From the NCBI RefSeq assembly GCF_003581615.1, contig NZ_QXFH01000070.1, forward strand, positions 186,001-250,000: 64,000 nt of DNA, written 5' to 3'. Source of the DNA: Flagellimonas lutimaris. Its GTDB lineage: Bacteria; Bacteroidota; Bacteroidia; Flavobacteriales; Flavobacteriaceae. The notes beneath the pieces are model-generated. The model was not told the DNA's origin. It saw nothing but the letters and a program-made list of their open reading frames with translations, and did no database searches. Shown here piece by piece: positions 1-9,735 of this stretch (positions are counted from its first letter, which is position 1; each line of letters begins with the position of its first letter). The translations under genes were made by a program, and so were the position numbers.

Positions 1-465
1 ACCAGATACATATACAGATGGTGTATTTACCAATGTCATGGTAACGTCTTGAGTACCTATTTTCTCTTGAATTGTTTTAATTGGTACAGAAGATACAGCG
101 ATTGGTGTCTGTCTGTCCGTTGCAAGGTCAATAATACCCGTACCTATAACCACAACCTCACCAAGCTCCTCGGCGTCAGGCATTAATGAAATGGTTCCTA
201 CGCTGCCAGTGGAAGAAAAAGGAATTGATTTGGAAACAAACCCTATATACGAAACAATCAATGTTCCCGAGCCTTGGTTTACTTCCAAAGTAAAGTTTCC
301 ATCAAAATCTGTAGACGTTCCCGTTCTGGTTCCTTTGACCATTACGGTAGCTCCTGGTAGTGGCGCGCCCATGTCTCCATCGACTACCGTTCCAGTAAGA
401 GTTCCTTGTGAAAATGCCATCGCGGAAACAAAAATTGCCGCAATAGCCAAGTAGATTCTTTTCAT
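1..465 (-). CDS. TonB-dependent receptor, N-terminal part (runs off the window)
   Basis: Read from an ATG at 465 to the window edge, this gives about 155 residues. They are a short signal peptide ending near ...AFSQ, then a carboxypeptidase-regulatory-like beta-sandwich (GTLTGTVVDGDMGAPLPGA, then TDFDGNFTLEV), and the start of a plug domain (EELGEVVVIGTG, TPIAVSSVP). This order is standard for Bacteroidetes outer-membrane TonB receptors that import large ligands. The linker does not have the VVVGYGTQ form usual in SusC, so I call it a general TonB receptor rather than SusC. The barrel and any partner gene lie outside the window, so the substrate cannot be judged. Confidence 0.85.
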   Translation of the reverse strand, partial: MKRIYLAIAAIFVSAMAFSQGTLTGTVVDGDMGAPLPGATVMVKGTRTGTSTDFDGNFTLEVNQGSGTLIVSYIGFVSKSIPFSSTGSVGTISLMPDAEELGEVVVIGTGIIDLATDRQTPIAVSSVPIKTIQEKIGTQDVTMTLVNTPSVYVSG

Positions 466-637
466 TTAATTCAGTGTTTAAGTGTTTAATTAGCCTTGCA
501 AAAGTGATTTATTTTTGACATTCTGCGATTAAGTCAAAGTTAAAATCACGCAAATATAGTTAACACTAAATTAACAAAACAAGTTATCTGACAGACAATT
601 GTTTAGAGTTTTTGAGTGGATTTAAAAAGATGGCAAT

Positions 638-2275
638 TTACTCCTTAAAAAAATGTAGAAGGTTCAATGTGGAGCTATCGTGTTTACCAATTTCTGAATT
701 CTCGATATCGGTCAAGATATTTTTGGCCAATTGCTTTCCTAATTCCACGCCCCATTGATCGTAGCTGAAGATATTCCAGACAACACCTTGTACAAATATT
801 TTATGCTCGTAAAGTGCAATCAGCGCACCGAGGCTTTTGGGAGTCAGTTTTTCTATCAATATGGTATTGGTAGGCTTATTTCCTTCGAAAATTTTAAAAG
901 GAAGCAGTTTTTTGAGTTCTTCACCAGACAATCCTTGGGATTCGAGTTCTTGTTTTACCTCTTCCCCTGTTTTACCGTTCATCAAAGCTTCTGTCTGTGC
1001 AAAGTAGTTTGCCATCAATTTATTATGATGATCTACATCCCCATGCAAGGATTTCTTGTAACCGATAAAATCCGTTGGAATCAATTTTGTTCCCTGATGT
1101 ATCAACTGAAAAAAGGCGTGCTGCGAATTGGTGCCTGGCTCCCCCCAAATGATGGTACCCGTTTCATAACCTACTCTATTACCAGACCTATCCATGCTTT
1201 TGCCATTGCTCTCCATGATACCTTGCTGCAAGTATGCGGAAAAACGGTGCAAGTATTGTGTATAGGGGATGATGGCTTCGGTCTCCGCCCCATAAAAATT
1301 ATTGTACCAAATACTGATAAGAGCCAATATCAGCGGGATGTTCTCCTCAAATGGGGTTTCCTTGAAGTGGACATCCATTTCATTAGCTCCATCCAAAAGT
1401 GCCTCAAAGTTCTCGTAACCTACGGAAAGGGCTATTGACAATCCAACAGCACTCCAAAGGGAGAATCTACCTCCGACCCAATCCCACATGGGAAAAACAT
1501 TTTCATCTGCAATACCAAACTCCTTGATTTTTTCAAGGTTCGTGGATACTGCAACAAAATGGTCCGCTACATCTTTTTCGGATGCGCTTTGCAAGAACCA
1601 CTTTTTAATGGTCAACGCATTGGACAATGTCTCTTGGGTAGTAAAAGATTTTGATACTATTACGAATAATGTCGTCTCTGTATCAAGCTCTTTCAGCACC
1701 TCGTGAACCAAGTCACCGTCCACATTGCTTACAAAATGGGTTTTTAAATCATTTTGATAGAATTTTAATGCTTCGGTTACCATTACAGGTCCTAAATCCG
1801 ACCCGCCGATTCCAATATTAACTATGTCGGTAAAGGCTTTGCCCGTATGTCCTTTTCGCTCTCCAGAAATAACGGCCTCCGAAAAAGATTTAATTTTTTC
1901 TTTTACCTCAAAAACCTCCTCAATAATATTCACGCCGTCCACTAAAGCCTTGTCTCCTTTTTTGGCGCGCAAAGCGGTATGCAATACTGCCCTGCCTTCG
2001 GTTTGGTTGATGAGCTCCCCACCAAAATAACTTTTTATCGCATCTTTCAACCCTACCTCATCGGCCAGTTCCAAAAGCAACTTCAGGGTTTTATCCGTAA
2101 GCCTATTCTTTGAATAGTCCACCAAAAAATCCTTCCAAAGTATAGAAAACTTTTTTCCACGATCTTCTTCTTTAGAAAACAATTCCCTTAAATGTACATC
2201 TTTGGTTTCTTGGTAGTGTTGCTGAAGTTTTTTCCAGGCATCAATAGTAGTGGGGTTGATTGTGGGTAGCGCCAT
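638..2275 (-). CDS. pgi: Glucose-6-phosphate isomerase
   Basis: Interconverts glucose-6-phosphate and fructose-6-phosphate in the cytoplasm. The 545-residue product is full length. It carries the PGI signature [11 protein letters not shown] near residue 280, the sugar-phosphate region [12 protein letters not shown] near 150, and the C-terminal stretch [18 protein letters not shown] that holds the catalytic lysine in this family. The ATG overlaps the stop of the upstream M23 peptidase gene by one base (TAATG), so the two are probably translationally coupled. It is the last gene of a four-gene minus-strand run. The product also fits the sucrose genes at 47157-50021, whose fructokinase would yield fructose-6-phosphate. 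Confidence 0.97.
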   Translation of the reverse strand: MALPTINPTTIDAWKKLQQHYQETKDVHLRELFSKEEDRGKKFSILWKDFLVDYSKNRLTDKTLKLLLELADEVGLKDAIKSYFGGELINQTEGRAVLHTALRAKKGDKALVDGVNIIEEVFEVKEKIKSFSEAVISGERKGHTGKAFTDIVNIGIGGSDLGPVMVTEALKFYQNDLKTHFVSNVDGDLVHEVLKELDTETTLFVIVSKSFTTQETLSNALTIKKWFLQSASEKDVADHFVAVSTNLEKIKEFGIADENVFPMWDWVGGRFSLWSAVGLSIALSVGYENFEALLDGANEMDVHFKETPFEENIPLILALISIWYNNFYGAETEAIIPYTQYLHRFSAYLQQGIMESNGKSMDRSGNRVGYETGTIIWGEPGTNSQHAFFQLIHQGTKLIPTDFIGYKKSLHGDVDHHNKLMANYFAQTEALMNGKTGEEVKQELESQGLSGEELKKLLPFKIFEGNKPTNTILIEKLTPKSLGALIALYEHKIFVQGVVWNIFSYDQWGVELGKQLAKNILTDIENSEIGKHDSSTLNLLHFFKE

Positions 2276-3555
2276 TACTGGGTGTATGATATTAAGGTTT
2301 CCTCGGGTTCTATTGGAGTTAGATCTACAAATTCAATACAGTCCAATTGTTCTTTGAGCGGCGAAATATGTGCCAAATAATCGGCGCGCAATGAATCTGC
2401 AATAGGTTCGGCCGCTGGAAGTTCTTCTTTAAATGGATCCACTTGTCTTCCATTTTTCCAAAAACGGTAACACACGTGTGGCCCTCCTGTATTTCCAGTC
2501 ATACCGATCCAACCAATTACATCACCTTGGCGCACAAAATCTCCACGCTTAACATTTTGGGCTTTCATGTGTAGATATTGAGTACTATAAGTGCCGTTGT
2601 GTTTAATTTTTACATATTTGCCATTGCCTCCTCTACGGGTTGACTCCGTTACGGTTCCATCTGCCGTGGCCACAATAGGCGTTCCAATGGCAGCAGCAAA
2701 ATCAGTTCCTTTATGGGGCCTTACCTTATTACCGTAGTAGGCAATCCTTCTTCTTAGGTTATAACGAGAAGACAATCGATACTGGAATTTAACCGGTGCC
2801 CGTAAAAAAGTACTTCGCAAATTATTAGCCTCTTGATCAAAATACTCCAATATGTTGTGGGTAGCATCGGAAATATATGGGAAGGCATAAATGGTTTTTC
2901 CTTTATGCTCAAAATAAGCTGCTTTCACAGCACCAATCCCTGCATAAATGCTATCATTGATATAACGCTCCTCAAAAACCACCTTAAATTTGTCTCCTTT
3001 ATCCAATCGTCCGAAATCGATGGTCCATGCATAAATATCTGAAAGTGCAAAAGTAAGATTATAATCTACTCCCAAAGTATCGATAGACATGGATAAACTA
3101 TGATCGATAACTCCACCTATCTCACGCTCCACTAATTTTATTTTTTTCTTGCTCTTGTAGGCTTTTGTAGAATCGCGAAGATCTATAACGGTGTAATTAA
3201 TTTTGTCGTTCTGATAAATAAAAACCTCAGCTACTTCAGAAGTGTCTTTGGATTTCAATATCACATAGGGCTTTCCTACCTGAATTTTTCGAACATCAAA
3301 AGTATCCCTAAAGTTTTCTGAAATAGCGGCAATTTTGGGGTATTCCACTTTGTTTTTAAGCATTAGCTCTCCGAAACTATCGCCTCTGCGAACCGTATCA
3401 TGAACCACATGAAATTCATCTAGATTAAATCCATACTGCAGCTCCGGAAGTTTTTCAATTGTTTCCGCCTTCGCTATTTCTTTAGCCGGTTCCTTTGCCT
3501 GTTTGCATGATGCTAGTGCTGCTAGCGTCAAAATTGCCCCAATAATTTTCCGCAT
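2275..3555 (-). CDS. M23 family metallopeptidase, lipoprotein
   Basis: Predicted peptidoglycan endopeptidase of the cell envelope. I start at the ATG at 3555 (426 residues) rather than 3600, because this start gives a clean lipoprotein signal (hydrophobic stretch ending LAALASC, Cys17) and avoids overlap with the upstream gene. Residues 50-100 resemble an OapA/LysM-like region. The M23 domain covers about 270-375, with HKGTD (His281, Asp285), QYLHM and GPHVCYRF. The usual HxH motif reads His360-Val-Cys362, so one expected zinc ligand is Cys. I recall this variant from other Bacteroidetes members, so activity is not excluded. It lies 19 bp after the tryptophan dioxygenase stop. Confidence 0.9.
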   Translation of the reverse strand: MRKIIGAILTLAALASCKQAKEPAKEIAKAETIEKLPELQYGFNLDEFHVVHDTVRRGDSFGELMLKNKVEYPKIAAISENFRDTFDVRKIQVGKPYVILKSKDTSEVAEVFIYQNDKINYTVIDLRDSTKAYKSKKKIKLVEREIGGVIDHSLSMSIDTLGVDYNLTFALSDIYAWTIDFGRLDKGDKFKVVFEERYINDSIYAGIGAVKAAYFEHKGKTIYAFPYISDATHNILEYFDQEANNLRSTFLRAPVKFQYRLSSRYNLRRRIAYYGNKVRPHKGTDFAAAIGTPIVATADGTVTESTRRGGNGKYVKIKHNGTYSTQYLHMKAQNVKRGDFVRQGDVIGWIGMTGNTGGPHVCYRFWKNGRQVDPFKEELPAAEPIADSLRADYLAHISPLKEQLDCIEFVDLTPIEPEETLISYTQ

Positions 3556-3574
3556 CGTTCTTCTATTCCTTATT

Positions 3575-4537
3575 TTATTTTTTGTCAGGATTAAAAACAT
3601 GGTCCACCCATTGTTTACCCCATGTATCCAACTCTTCTTTGGTATGCAAAGTTGGGAAAAAAATTATTTTCTGGAAACTTGGTGGTAAATACTCCTTCCA
3701 ATTGGTGCCTCCAGTTGCTTCCACATCCTTGCCTTCCCTTGCCAAATATCTGTGTGCCGATCCCATGTGCATCAACGGCCAATTTACATTGGCATTCAAA
3801 TCTAACTCTTTTAACGCTAAAATCAGCTCTTCATTGTTTCTGGATGTATCGGGAAGTTGAAGATATTTCTGATATATGGTACTGTTCTTCACTTGGTTGG
3901 CTATTCGTAAAAGTCTTGCCGTATACCTTACTTCAAACTGTTTAAGAGTTAGTGTCTTTTCACCAGTCGCCATATCGGTCGCCCCTTTTTTCCAATAAAC
4001 ATGTTCAAATAGTTCTTCTATACTGTTTTCCGAAGAAAATGAATCTCTTTCGGAGGAGTGTACCATATTTTCCAAGGGAGTGGCGTAAAATTCTATCATC
4101 CTATATTGTACGGATTGGAATCCGCTTGCGGGTAGCAATGCCATGCGGTACCTAAGGAATTGTTCCCGCTCCATTCCTTTTATCATAATGCTAAAAGAAG
4201 ATATTAGCGCCTTGAAATAACTATTGACCCGCCTTACTTTTTCTATAAAAAATTGAACGTCTTGGGATTTGTCCTCTACAATCTGTTTTTGTTCGTGAAG
4301 AATGAGTTTAAAGTGCAGCTCGGTGATTTGATGGTACATAATGAAGATTTCCTCATCAGGAAAATGCGTCCGTGGTACTTGAAGGCTGAGTAGGGTGTCC
4401 AAGTGTATATAATCCCAATATGTAAGATATCTTTGATAAAGAAGTCCATCCAAATAAGAACTTAAATCTTGTCCAGAGTTTTTGTACTTTTCCTCCAACT
4501 TATTGATTTGGGAAACGATTTTTGCATCCTTATCCAT
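3575..4537 (-). CDS. kynA: Tryptophan 2,3-dioxygenase
   Basis: Haem enzyme that opens the indole ring of L-tryptophan to N-formylkynurenine, the first step of kynurenine-route catabolism. The 320-residue product has the family blocks YLTYWDYIHLDTLL, MYHQITELHFKLILHE (distal His69), LPASGFQSVQYRMIEF (Arg of the substrate pocket), and HMGSAHRYLA with the probable haem-ligand His262, followed by the EATGGTNWKEYL loop. It sits 13 bp after the DUF3108 gene and 19 bp before the M23 peptidase. No kynureninase or kynurenine monooxygenase is nearby; a later step of the same route (3-hydroxyanthranilate dioxygenase) is at 41755-42297. Confidence 0.95.
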   Translation of the reverse strand: MDKDAKIVSQINKLEEKYKNSGQDLSSYLDGLLYQRYLTYWDYIHLDTLLSLQVPRTHFPDEEIFIMYHQITELHFKLILHEQKQIVEDKSQDVQFFIEKVRRVNSYFKALISSFSIMIKGMEREQFLRYRMALLPASGFQSVQYRMIEFYATPLENMVHSSERDSFSSENSIEELFEHVYWKKGATDMATGEKTLTLKQFEVRYTARLLRIANQVKNSTIYQKYLQLPDTSRNNEELILALKELDLNANVNWPLMHMGSAHRYLAREGKDVEATGGTNWKEYLPPSFQKIIFFPTLHTKEELDTWGKQWVDHVFNPDKK

Positions 4538-4550
4538 TAATGCCGATCTA

Positions 4551-5333
4551 CTATTTCATTATTATTTTAAACTGGTTCTTTAGTCCATTATAGCCATCTA
4601 AATCTGCTTTTAAAGATCCCACGGCCAAATCTGCCTTGATTCGGATAGGGATTTTGTTCCAATCATTAGAAACCCAAAGTGTGAGACTCTCTTTTTCTTT
4701 AAAAACACGACCGGACTGAACCAACGGTCTAAATTTAAGACATTCCACCTTTCCATACTTTGTCCGGAGGATTTCTTTTCCCAAATATTTCAACTGGAAC
4801 CTAAAAACCCCATCATCATCAAAAAGCATGTCCAAATCGATAGAATCCCCAACTTCAAACTCTTCGTGGTTGTAGTTGCTCCTTAAAAAATAGGAAGCGG
4901 AAATAAGGTCTTGTATTTGATCATGAATTGTGAAGTCTTGTTTTGTTCCATTCTTATTATCAATTAGAACGGCTTTGTCCCTTTCATAATTAAATTCAAT
5001 TTCCAAGTCTTTGGTATATCCACCCTCATTTATTTTCCGGACAAACTTGTAAGGTTTACCATGTTCTCGGCCAAAATAACTTTCGTAAGTATCATCAACC
5101 TTAAAAAAAATACTGGCAAAACCCGTAGTTTTTCCTTTTCCAACGACATGGTAGACAGGTACATTATCCAAAGTTTCGGAAGTCAGATGCAATGTAGCAT
5201 AGCTTGCATTCAGAAACCCATAATGGATTCTAAATTTCAGCCATTCCCCTGGTTTAAAGGCCGGGCGTGAACTTTGACCCATAACCGGCATTGCCAAAAG
5301 AAGCAATAGCATGGGTGTTATTATCTTTTTCAT
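4551..5333 (-). CDS. DUF3108 domain secreted protein
   Basis: 260 residues starting at the ATG at 5333; a TTG two codons upstream is also open, but the ATG gives the better signal peptide (MKKIITPMLLLLLAMPVMGQ). The mature protein reads FKPGEWLKFRIHYGFLNASY, which fits the N-terminus of DUF3108 proteins, a predicted all-beta periplasmic or outer-membrane-facing family without a proven function. It is the first gene of the operon that continues into tryptophan dioxygenase, M23 peptidase and pgi. A link to envelope maintenance is inferred from the M23 neighbour only. Confidence 0.8.
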   Translation of the reverse strand: MKKIITPMLLLLLAMPVMGQSSRPAFKPGEWLKFRIHYGFLNASYATLHLTSETLDNVPVYHVVGKGKTTGFASIFFKVDDTYESYFGREHGKPYKFVRKINEGGYTKDLEIEFNYERDKAVLIDNKNGTKQDFTIHDQIQDLISASYFLRSNYNHEEFEVGDSIDLDMLFDDDGVFRFQLKYLGKEILRTKYGKVECLKFRPLVQSGRVFKEKESLTLWVSNDWNKIPIRIKADLAVGSLKADLDGYNGLKNQFKIIMK

Positions 5334-5431
5334 TTGCAATTTTATTGGTATAAAATTAGTAAAATCACCTTAGGGGTTGCGCTGTTCACATATACTTAAA
5401 CAAAACTTATTCCAAAATAGTATAAACAAAA

Positions 5432-5459
5432 AAAAGCCCAGTCTTGAGACTGGGCTTTT
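5432..5459 (-). terminator. Intrinsic terminator, also copy 1 of a recurrent hairpin element
   Basis: Perfect 12-bp stem (AAAAGCCCAGTC / GACTGGGCTTTT) with a TTGA loop. On the minus strand it is followed by a run of eight or more T, so it most simply ends transcription from the patatin gene at 5671-7938. On its plus-strand side it is followed by CTAAATAACCAACCAAA, a sequence repeated beside another hairpin near 35921. Confidence 0.8.
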
Positions 5460-5670
5460 CCTAAATAACCAACCAAACTTTAAATTATGAAAAACCAATA
5501 CTTAAAGTTATAAGGGAACCACCCCTTATGTTGGGTCAAAGATAAGTCAAGGTTTTGTAGGAAAAAGCGTTTTTAACGGACTTTAACTAAACACCTAGAA
5601 TATTGATTGGTTTTGCCGTTTTTTTTGACAAATTATTAAGATAAATAGGTGTTTTGATATGAGGATATCA
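5460..5670. other. AT-rich gap with small hairpin and 8-codon ORF
   Basis: No gene of normal size. The plus strand holds the C/A-rich flank of the hairpin element, then an 8-codon ORF starting at 5488 (MKNQYLKL). A second small hairpin ATAAGGG (5510-5516) / CCCTTAT (5523-5529) overlaps the end of that ORF. I do not claim the mini-ORF is translated. The rest is AT-rich with no feature I recognise. Confidence 0.4.
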
Positions 5671-7938
5671 TCAAAACCAATACCCAACACTAACGAAAAA
5701 ATTACCGTCATTTATCTCTGGCGACCAAGAATAGTATAATTGGATAGGTCCCAAGAAAGATTCAAAACCATAGCCTAATCCGTAACCTGAAAAACTTGGC
5801 TCTTCAAACCAGTCTCCTGTACGAAAAAGGTCATCGGCAACATTGGCGTAGTTGACCAAAAAAAGTGCGTGATGCTTTGGGGCAAAGCGATAATCGAATC
5901 GCGCGGAACCTTTTACATAACTATTACCGGGAATACTAAGAAAATCATATCCAAAAAAGGGCACAAAATTATTTACGAAGTTATTTCCAAAACCTCCCAG
6001 AATAAAATCAAAAGAAGCTACCGGGGATGTTCCCAACTTCACACCTCCTTCAGTTTCCAGGTTTAGGCTTAAATTGTGAAATAAAGAAAATACACCTCCC
6101 AGTTTGGCCTTTGCGACGGCAAATTCGGAGAAGTTTTCGTTATAATCCGATGAAAAAGCATAAAAATGGATGTCCCCGTCAAACAGTAGTCCCTTGGTGG
6201 GGAAATATTTTTCGTCATAGGTATCCAATTTGATTTGAGAAAAAGCACTAAAGTAATTGGAGTTATCAAAAGTGGTTCTTTGATTTGAAGCAGAGGCTTC
6301 AATTTCAGCATCTACATCTATTTGATTCAGTGTCCTTGTGCTATAGTTTAAAAATTTATGCTCCGCCCCAACAGTAAAGGCAAACTCTTCTTGGAGAACG
6401 GTTTGTAGGTAAACTTGATTGGTAAGATCGGTTACATCAACATTAATTGTTTGAATATTAGGATCGTTCGGTACATTAAAATTGCCCCTTATCAATGAAA
6501 AATCGGTTTCCGCTTCAAAATTTGTTAATTTGGAATTGACCCCAAAACTCCAGTAATAGCCTTTGTCCAAGTAATACTGCATATTGTACCTAATATGGTC
6601 TCCCAATATAAAATCAAAAGATGCCACATCATCTTTCATTAAAAAATTCTTCTTGGTTAAGTTTATGAGGGCAGCACTTTTATATAAATCATCGTAGTGG
6701 GCAGACATTTTAATGAACATCTTGGTTGGGTTTTCTTTAAGCTTCAAAATTAAATCCGTGCCCAGTCCATTGGATACAAGATCATACCTTATCGCTTTAA
6801 AATTTCCTGTGGCAGAAAGATTGTTTATGCCTTGCCTTAAATCCTCGAAAGAAATCTTTTCCGCTAAGTTGAACCTTAGTTTACCTTTTATATAACCTCT
6901 TGTATATCTGTCGTTCCCTTCAATGATCATCCTATTAACGGTTAAACTATCTACCATATGGATGCTCTTGCTTTGTTTTGGAGTTCTATTTTGAGCCAGG
7001 GCTATTTGTTTTAACTTATCAATTTTGTCCCTGGCGGATACTTCGCCGATTTCCACAATTTGGTTTCCCTTTTCAAAGTCGATAACGGAAAACTCATCAA
7101 TGTCCGGCTTGATATAAATATCCGTTTTCTTGGACTTTTCTTTCATATCGTTCACCGTGCGATAGTTGTTGATCTGAAGAAGAATTTCTGTAGCGGAAGA
7201 GAGCGATTCTCTAGTTGCCAGATCGTGTTGCACATCGACCCCAATGATGATATCCGCACCCATAGCTTTTACGTGATTGATCGGATAGTTGTTCACAACG
7301 CCTCCATCAATTAAAATTTTGCCATCTATTTCTGCAGGCTCAAATAAAGATGGGAATGTTCCACTGGCCACAATAGCTTCAGGAAGGTACCCTTTGTCCA
7401 ATAGGATTTCTTCCCCAGTTTCCACATTGGTGGCTACACACAAAAATGGTGTGGGCAACTTTCTAAAATCCTGTACATCCTTCACATGAAAAAGTAACTG
7501 CACCAAAAGATTATAGATGTTTTGCCCTCCAGAAATTGCCTGAGGAAAAGATATTTTAAAATTTTCAAAGGGCAACGAAAGTGCATACCGCTCTGAATCT
7601 TCTTTCTCGTAAAATGTTTTTGCGCTTCGTGGAACATTATCCTGAATCAAATTAGCGAAATTGGTACTTCTAAAAATGGAGTCCAGTTGCTGGGCGGAAT
7701 AACCTGATGCATACAGCGCACCTATTATAGCCCCCATACTTGTTCCTCCGATGTAATCAACTTTAACACCCGCTTCCTCAATAACCTTTAGTGCGCCAAT
7801 GTGAGCCAAACCTTTGGCCCCACCTCCACTTAAAACAAGACCCACTTTGGGTGGTTTGTTTTCTGAAGTGTTTTGGGCCATGCCCATAACACCAAGTAAG
7901 GCAAACAGAATTGTAAAGATGGCAGCTTGTTTTCTCAT
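5671..7938 (-). CDS. Patatin-like phospholipase with outer-membrane barrel (PlpD-like)
   Basis: 755 residues with signal peptide (cleavage near GMAQ, residue 22). A patatin lipase domain spans about 30-230 with oxyanion motif GGGAKG (38-43), nucleophile in GGTSMG (Ser67), and the catalytic-dyad aspartate in IDGG (Asp211). A POTRA-like region follows at about 325-400, then a long beta-rich region ending in VSVGYWF, an aromatic C-terminus typical of BAM-inserted barrels. This order matches type Vd autotransporters of the PlpD kind, in which the lipase is linked through a POTRA domain to a barrel. Whether the lipase faces the surface or the periplasm cannot be told from sequence. It lies 3 bp after uvrC and is probably co-transcribed with it. 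Confidence 0.9.
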   Translation of the reverse strand: MRKQAAIFTILFALLGVMGMAQNTSENKPPKVGLVLSGGGAKGLAHIGALKVIEEAGVKVDYIGGTSMGAIIGALYASGYSAQQLDSIFRSTNFANLIQDNVPRSAKTFYEKEDSERYALSLPFENFKISFPQAISGGQNIYNLLVQLLFHVKDVQDFRKLPTPFLCVATNVETGEEILLDKGYLPEAIVASGTFPSLFEPAEIDGKILIDGGVVNNYPINHVKAMGADIIIGVDVQHDLATRESLSSATEILLQINNYRTVNDMKEKSKKTDIYIKPDIDEFSVIDFEKGNQIVEIGEVSARDKIDKLKQIALAQNRTPKQSKSIHMVDSLTVNRMIIEGNDRYTRGYIKGKLRFNLAEKISFEDLRQGINNLSATGNFKAIRYDLVSNGLGTDLILKLKENPTKMFIKMSAHYDDLYKSAALINLTKKNFLMKDDVASFDFILGDHIRYNMQYYLDKGYYWSFGVNSKLTNFEAETDFSLIRGNFNVPNDPNIQTINVDVTDLTNQVYLQTVLQEEFAFTVGAEHKFLNYSTRTLNQIDVDAEIEASASNQRTTFDNSNYFSAFSQIKLDTYDEKYFPTKGLLFDGDIHFYAFSSDYNENFSEFAVAKAKLGGVFSLFHNLSLNLETEGGVKLGTSPVASFDFILGGFGNNFVNNFVPFFGYDFLSIPGNSYVKGSARFDYRFAPKHHALFLVNYANVADDLFRTGDWFEEPSFSGYGLGYGFESFLGPIQLYYSWSPEINDGNFFVSVGYWF

Positions 7939-7941
7939 TGC

Positions 7942-9735
7942 TTACTTATGAAAGGTTTTATAAATTTTTTTTGCCCTGGACGCTCCAACGGATGCCGTCA
8001 AATTTTCTAGGGATGCTTCCTTAATTCGTTTTAAGGATTTAAAGCTTTTTAACAACTGTTGGGCCGTTTTTTCGCCAACTCCTTCAATATTAACCAATTC
8101 TGAATTAATAGCACCCTTACTTCTTTTGTTCCTATGATGTGTGATTCCAAACCGGTGCGCTTCGTTCCGGAGCTGTTGGATTATTTTTAGGGATTCCGAT
8201 CTTTTATCCAAATAAAGCGGTACGGGGTCGTCCGGAAAATAGATTTCCTCCAAGCGCTTGGCTATGCCAATAATGGGAATTTTTCCCCGAAGCCCCAAAA
8301 CTTCCAGACTTTTTAACGCCGAGGATAATTGACCTTTCCCTCCATCAATAACAATAAGTTGTGGCAAAGGCTCTTCTTCGTTGAGCAACCTTTTATATCT
8401 TCTAAAAACCACTTCTTCCATACTGGCAAAATCATCCGGGCCCTCAACTGTTTTTATATTGAAATGACGATATTCTTTTTTAGAGGGTTTACCGTCCTTG
8501 AAAACAACACATGCGGCTACAGGATTGCTTCCTTGGATATTTGAATTATCGAAACACTCGATATGCCTTGGTTCTTCCGAAAGTCGCAAATCCGATTTCA
8601 TTTGCCCCATTATCCTCGTGATATGTCGGTCTGGGTCTGTTATTTTGATTTGCTTCAATCTATCTTGTCGGTAAAATTTGGCGTTGCGTTCCGAGAGGTC
8701 CAAGATTCTACGTTTATCTCCCAACTTGGGGAGGGTTACCTTTAAACCATCATCCACTGTAACAGGGAAAGGCAAATACACCTCATTGGATTGAGAGTTG
8801 AATCGTTGTCTCAACTCCGTTATGCCCAATTGTAACAATTCTTCGTCGGTTTCATCCAGCTTTTTCTTTATTTCAAGCGTATGTGACCGAATTATGGCCC
8901 CGTGGGAAATCTGTAAAAAATTGACATAGGCATGTGTCTCATCAGAAATTATGGTAAATACATCCACATTATTGATTTTTGGATTCACCACCGTAGATTT
9001 TACCTGATAATTCTCAAGAACATCGATTTTATCTTTGACGCGCTGAGCTTTCTCAAACTCCATTTTTTCAGCAAAATCTTTCATTTGCTGCTTAAAGGTC
9101 TGTATGGAGCTTTTTAGGTTGCCTTTTATAATTTGCCTAATATCTTCAATCTGGTCATGGTATTCCTTCTCGGTTTGAAACCCCTCGCAAGGCCCCAAAC
9201 AATTACCCAAATGATAATCGAGGCACACTTTATACTTTCCAGCTTCTATTTTTTCTTTGGAAAGGTCATAATTGCATGTACGTAGTGGATACAGACTTTT
9301 AATTAAATCCAAAAGGGTCCTTACGGTTTTCATACTTGTGTAAGGACCATAATATTCTGAACCGTCCTTAATGAGTTTTCGTGTGGAGAACACCCGGGGA
9401 AAACGCTCATTTTTAATACAAATCCAAGGATATGTCTTATCATCCTTTAGCAGCACATTGTACCTTGGCAACAATTTCTTGATCAAATTGTTCTCCAATA
9501 AAAGTGCATCGGATTCGGTAGCAACCACAATGTGTTTAATGGAGTGAATCTTCTTGACCAGCACCCTTGTTTTACCGTACTCTTGTTTTTTATTAAAATA
9601 AGAGGAAACCCTCTTTTTTAAGTTTTTAGCTTTTCCAACGTAAAGAATCTTACCATCGGAATCATAAAATTGATAAACTCCCGGATTATTGGGGAGTGCA
9701 CTCAACTGTACTTTTATTGATACTGATTTGGACAT
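7942..9735 (-). CDS. uvrC: Excinuclease ABC subunit C
   Basis: Nucleotide-excision-repair endonuclease that makes the dual incisions with UvrB. The 597-residue product has the GIY-YIG nuclease domain at the start (NPGVYQFYD ... ILYVGKAKNLKKRV), a cysteine group CLDYHLGNCLGPC near 170-183, a UVR motif (EFEKAQRVKDKIDVLENY) near 225-240, the RNase H-like nuclease region (CFDNSNIQGSNPVA, VIDGGKGQLSSAL, EAHRFGITHHR) and a C-terminal helix-hairpin-helix pair (LVNIEGVGEKTAQQLL). All expected parts are present. Confidence 0.97.
   Translation of the reverse strand: MSKSVSIKVQLSALPNNPGVYQFYDSDGKILYVGKAKNLKKRVSSYFNKKQEYGKTRVLVKKIHSIKHIVVATESDALLLENNLIKKLLPRYNVLLKDDKTYPWICIKNERFPRVFSTRKLIKDGSEYYGPYTSMKTVRTLLDLIKSLYPLRTCNYDLSKEKIEAGKYKVCLDYHLGNCLGPCEGFQTEKEYHDQIEDIRQIIKGNLKSSIQTFKQQMKDFAEKMEFEKAQRVKDKIDVLENYQVKSTVVNPKINNVDVFTIISDETHAYVNFLQISHGAIIRSHTLEIKKKLDETDEELLQLGITELRQRFNSQSNEVYLPFPVTVDDGLKVTLPKLGDKRRILDLSERNAKFYRQDRLKQIKITDPDRHITRIMGQMKSDLRLSEEPRHIECFDNSNIQGSNPVAACVVFKDGKPSKKEYRHFNIKTVEGPDDFASMEEVVFRRYKRLLNEEEPLPQLIVIDGGKGQLSSALKSLEVLGLRGKIPIIGIAKRLEEIYFPDDPVPLYLDKRSESLKIIQQLRNEAHRFGITHHRNKRSKGAINSELVNIEGVGEKTAQQLLKSFKSLKRIKEASLENLTASVGASRAKKIYKTFHK

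Noticed and set aside
755..1438. Open frame of about 227 codons on the plus strand inside pgi
   Set aside because: It is antisense to the full-length, motif-complete pgi gene and reads as no known protein.
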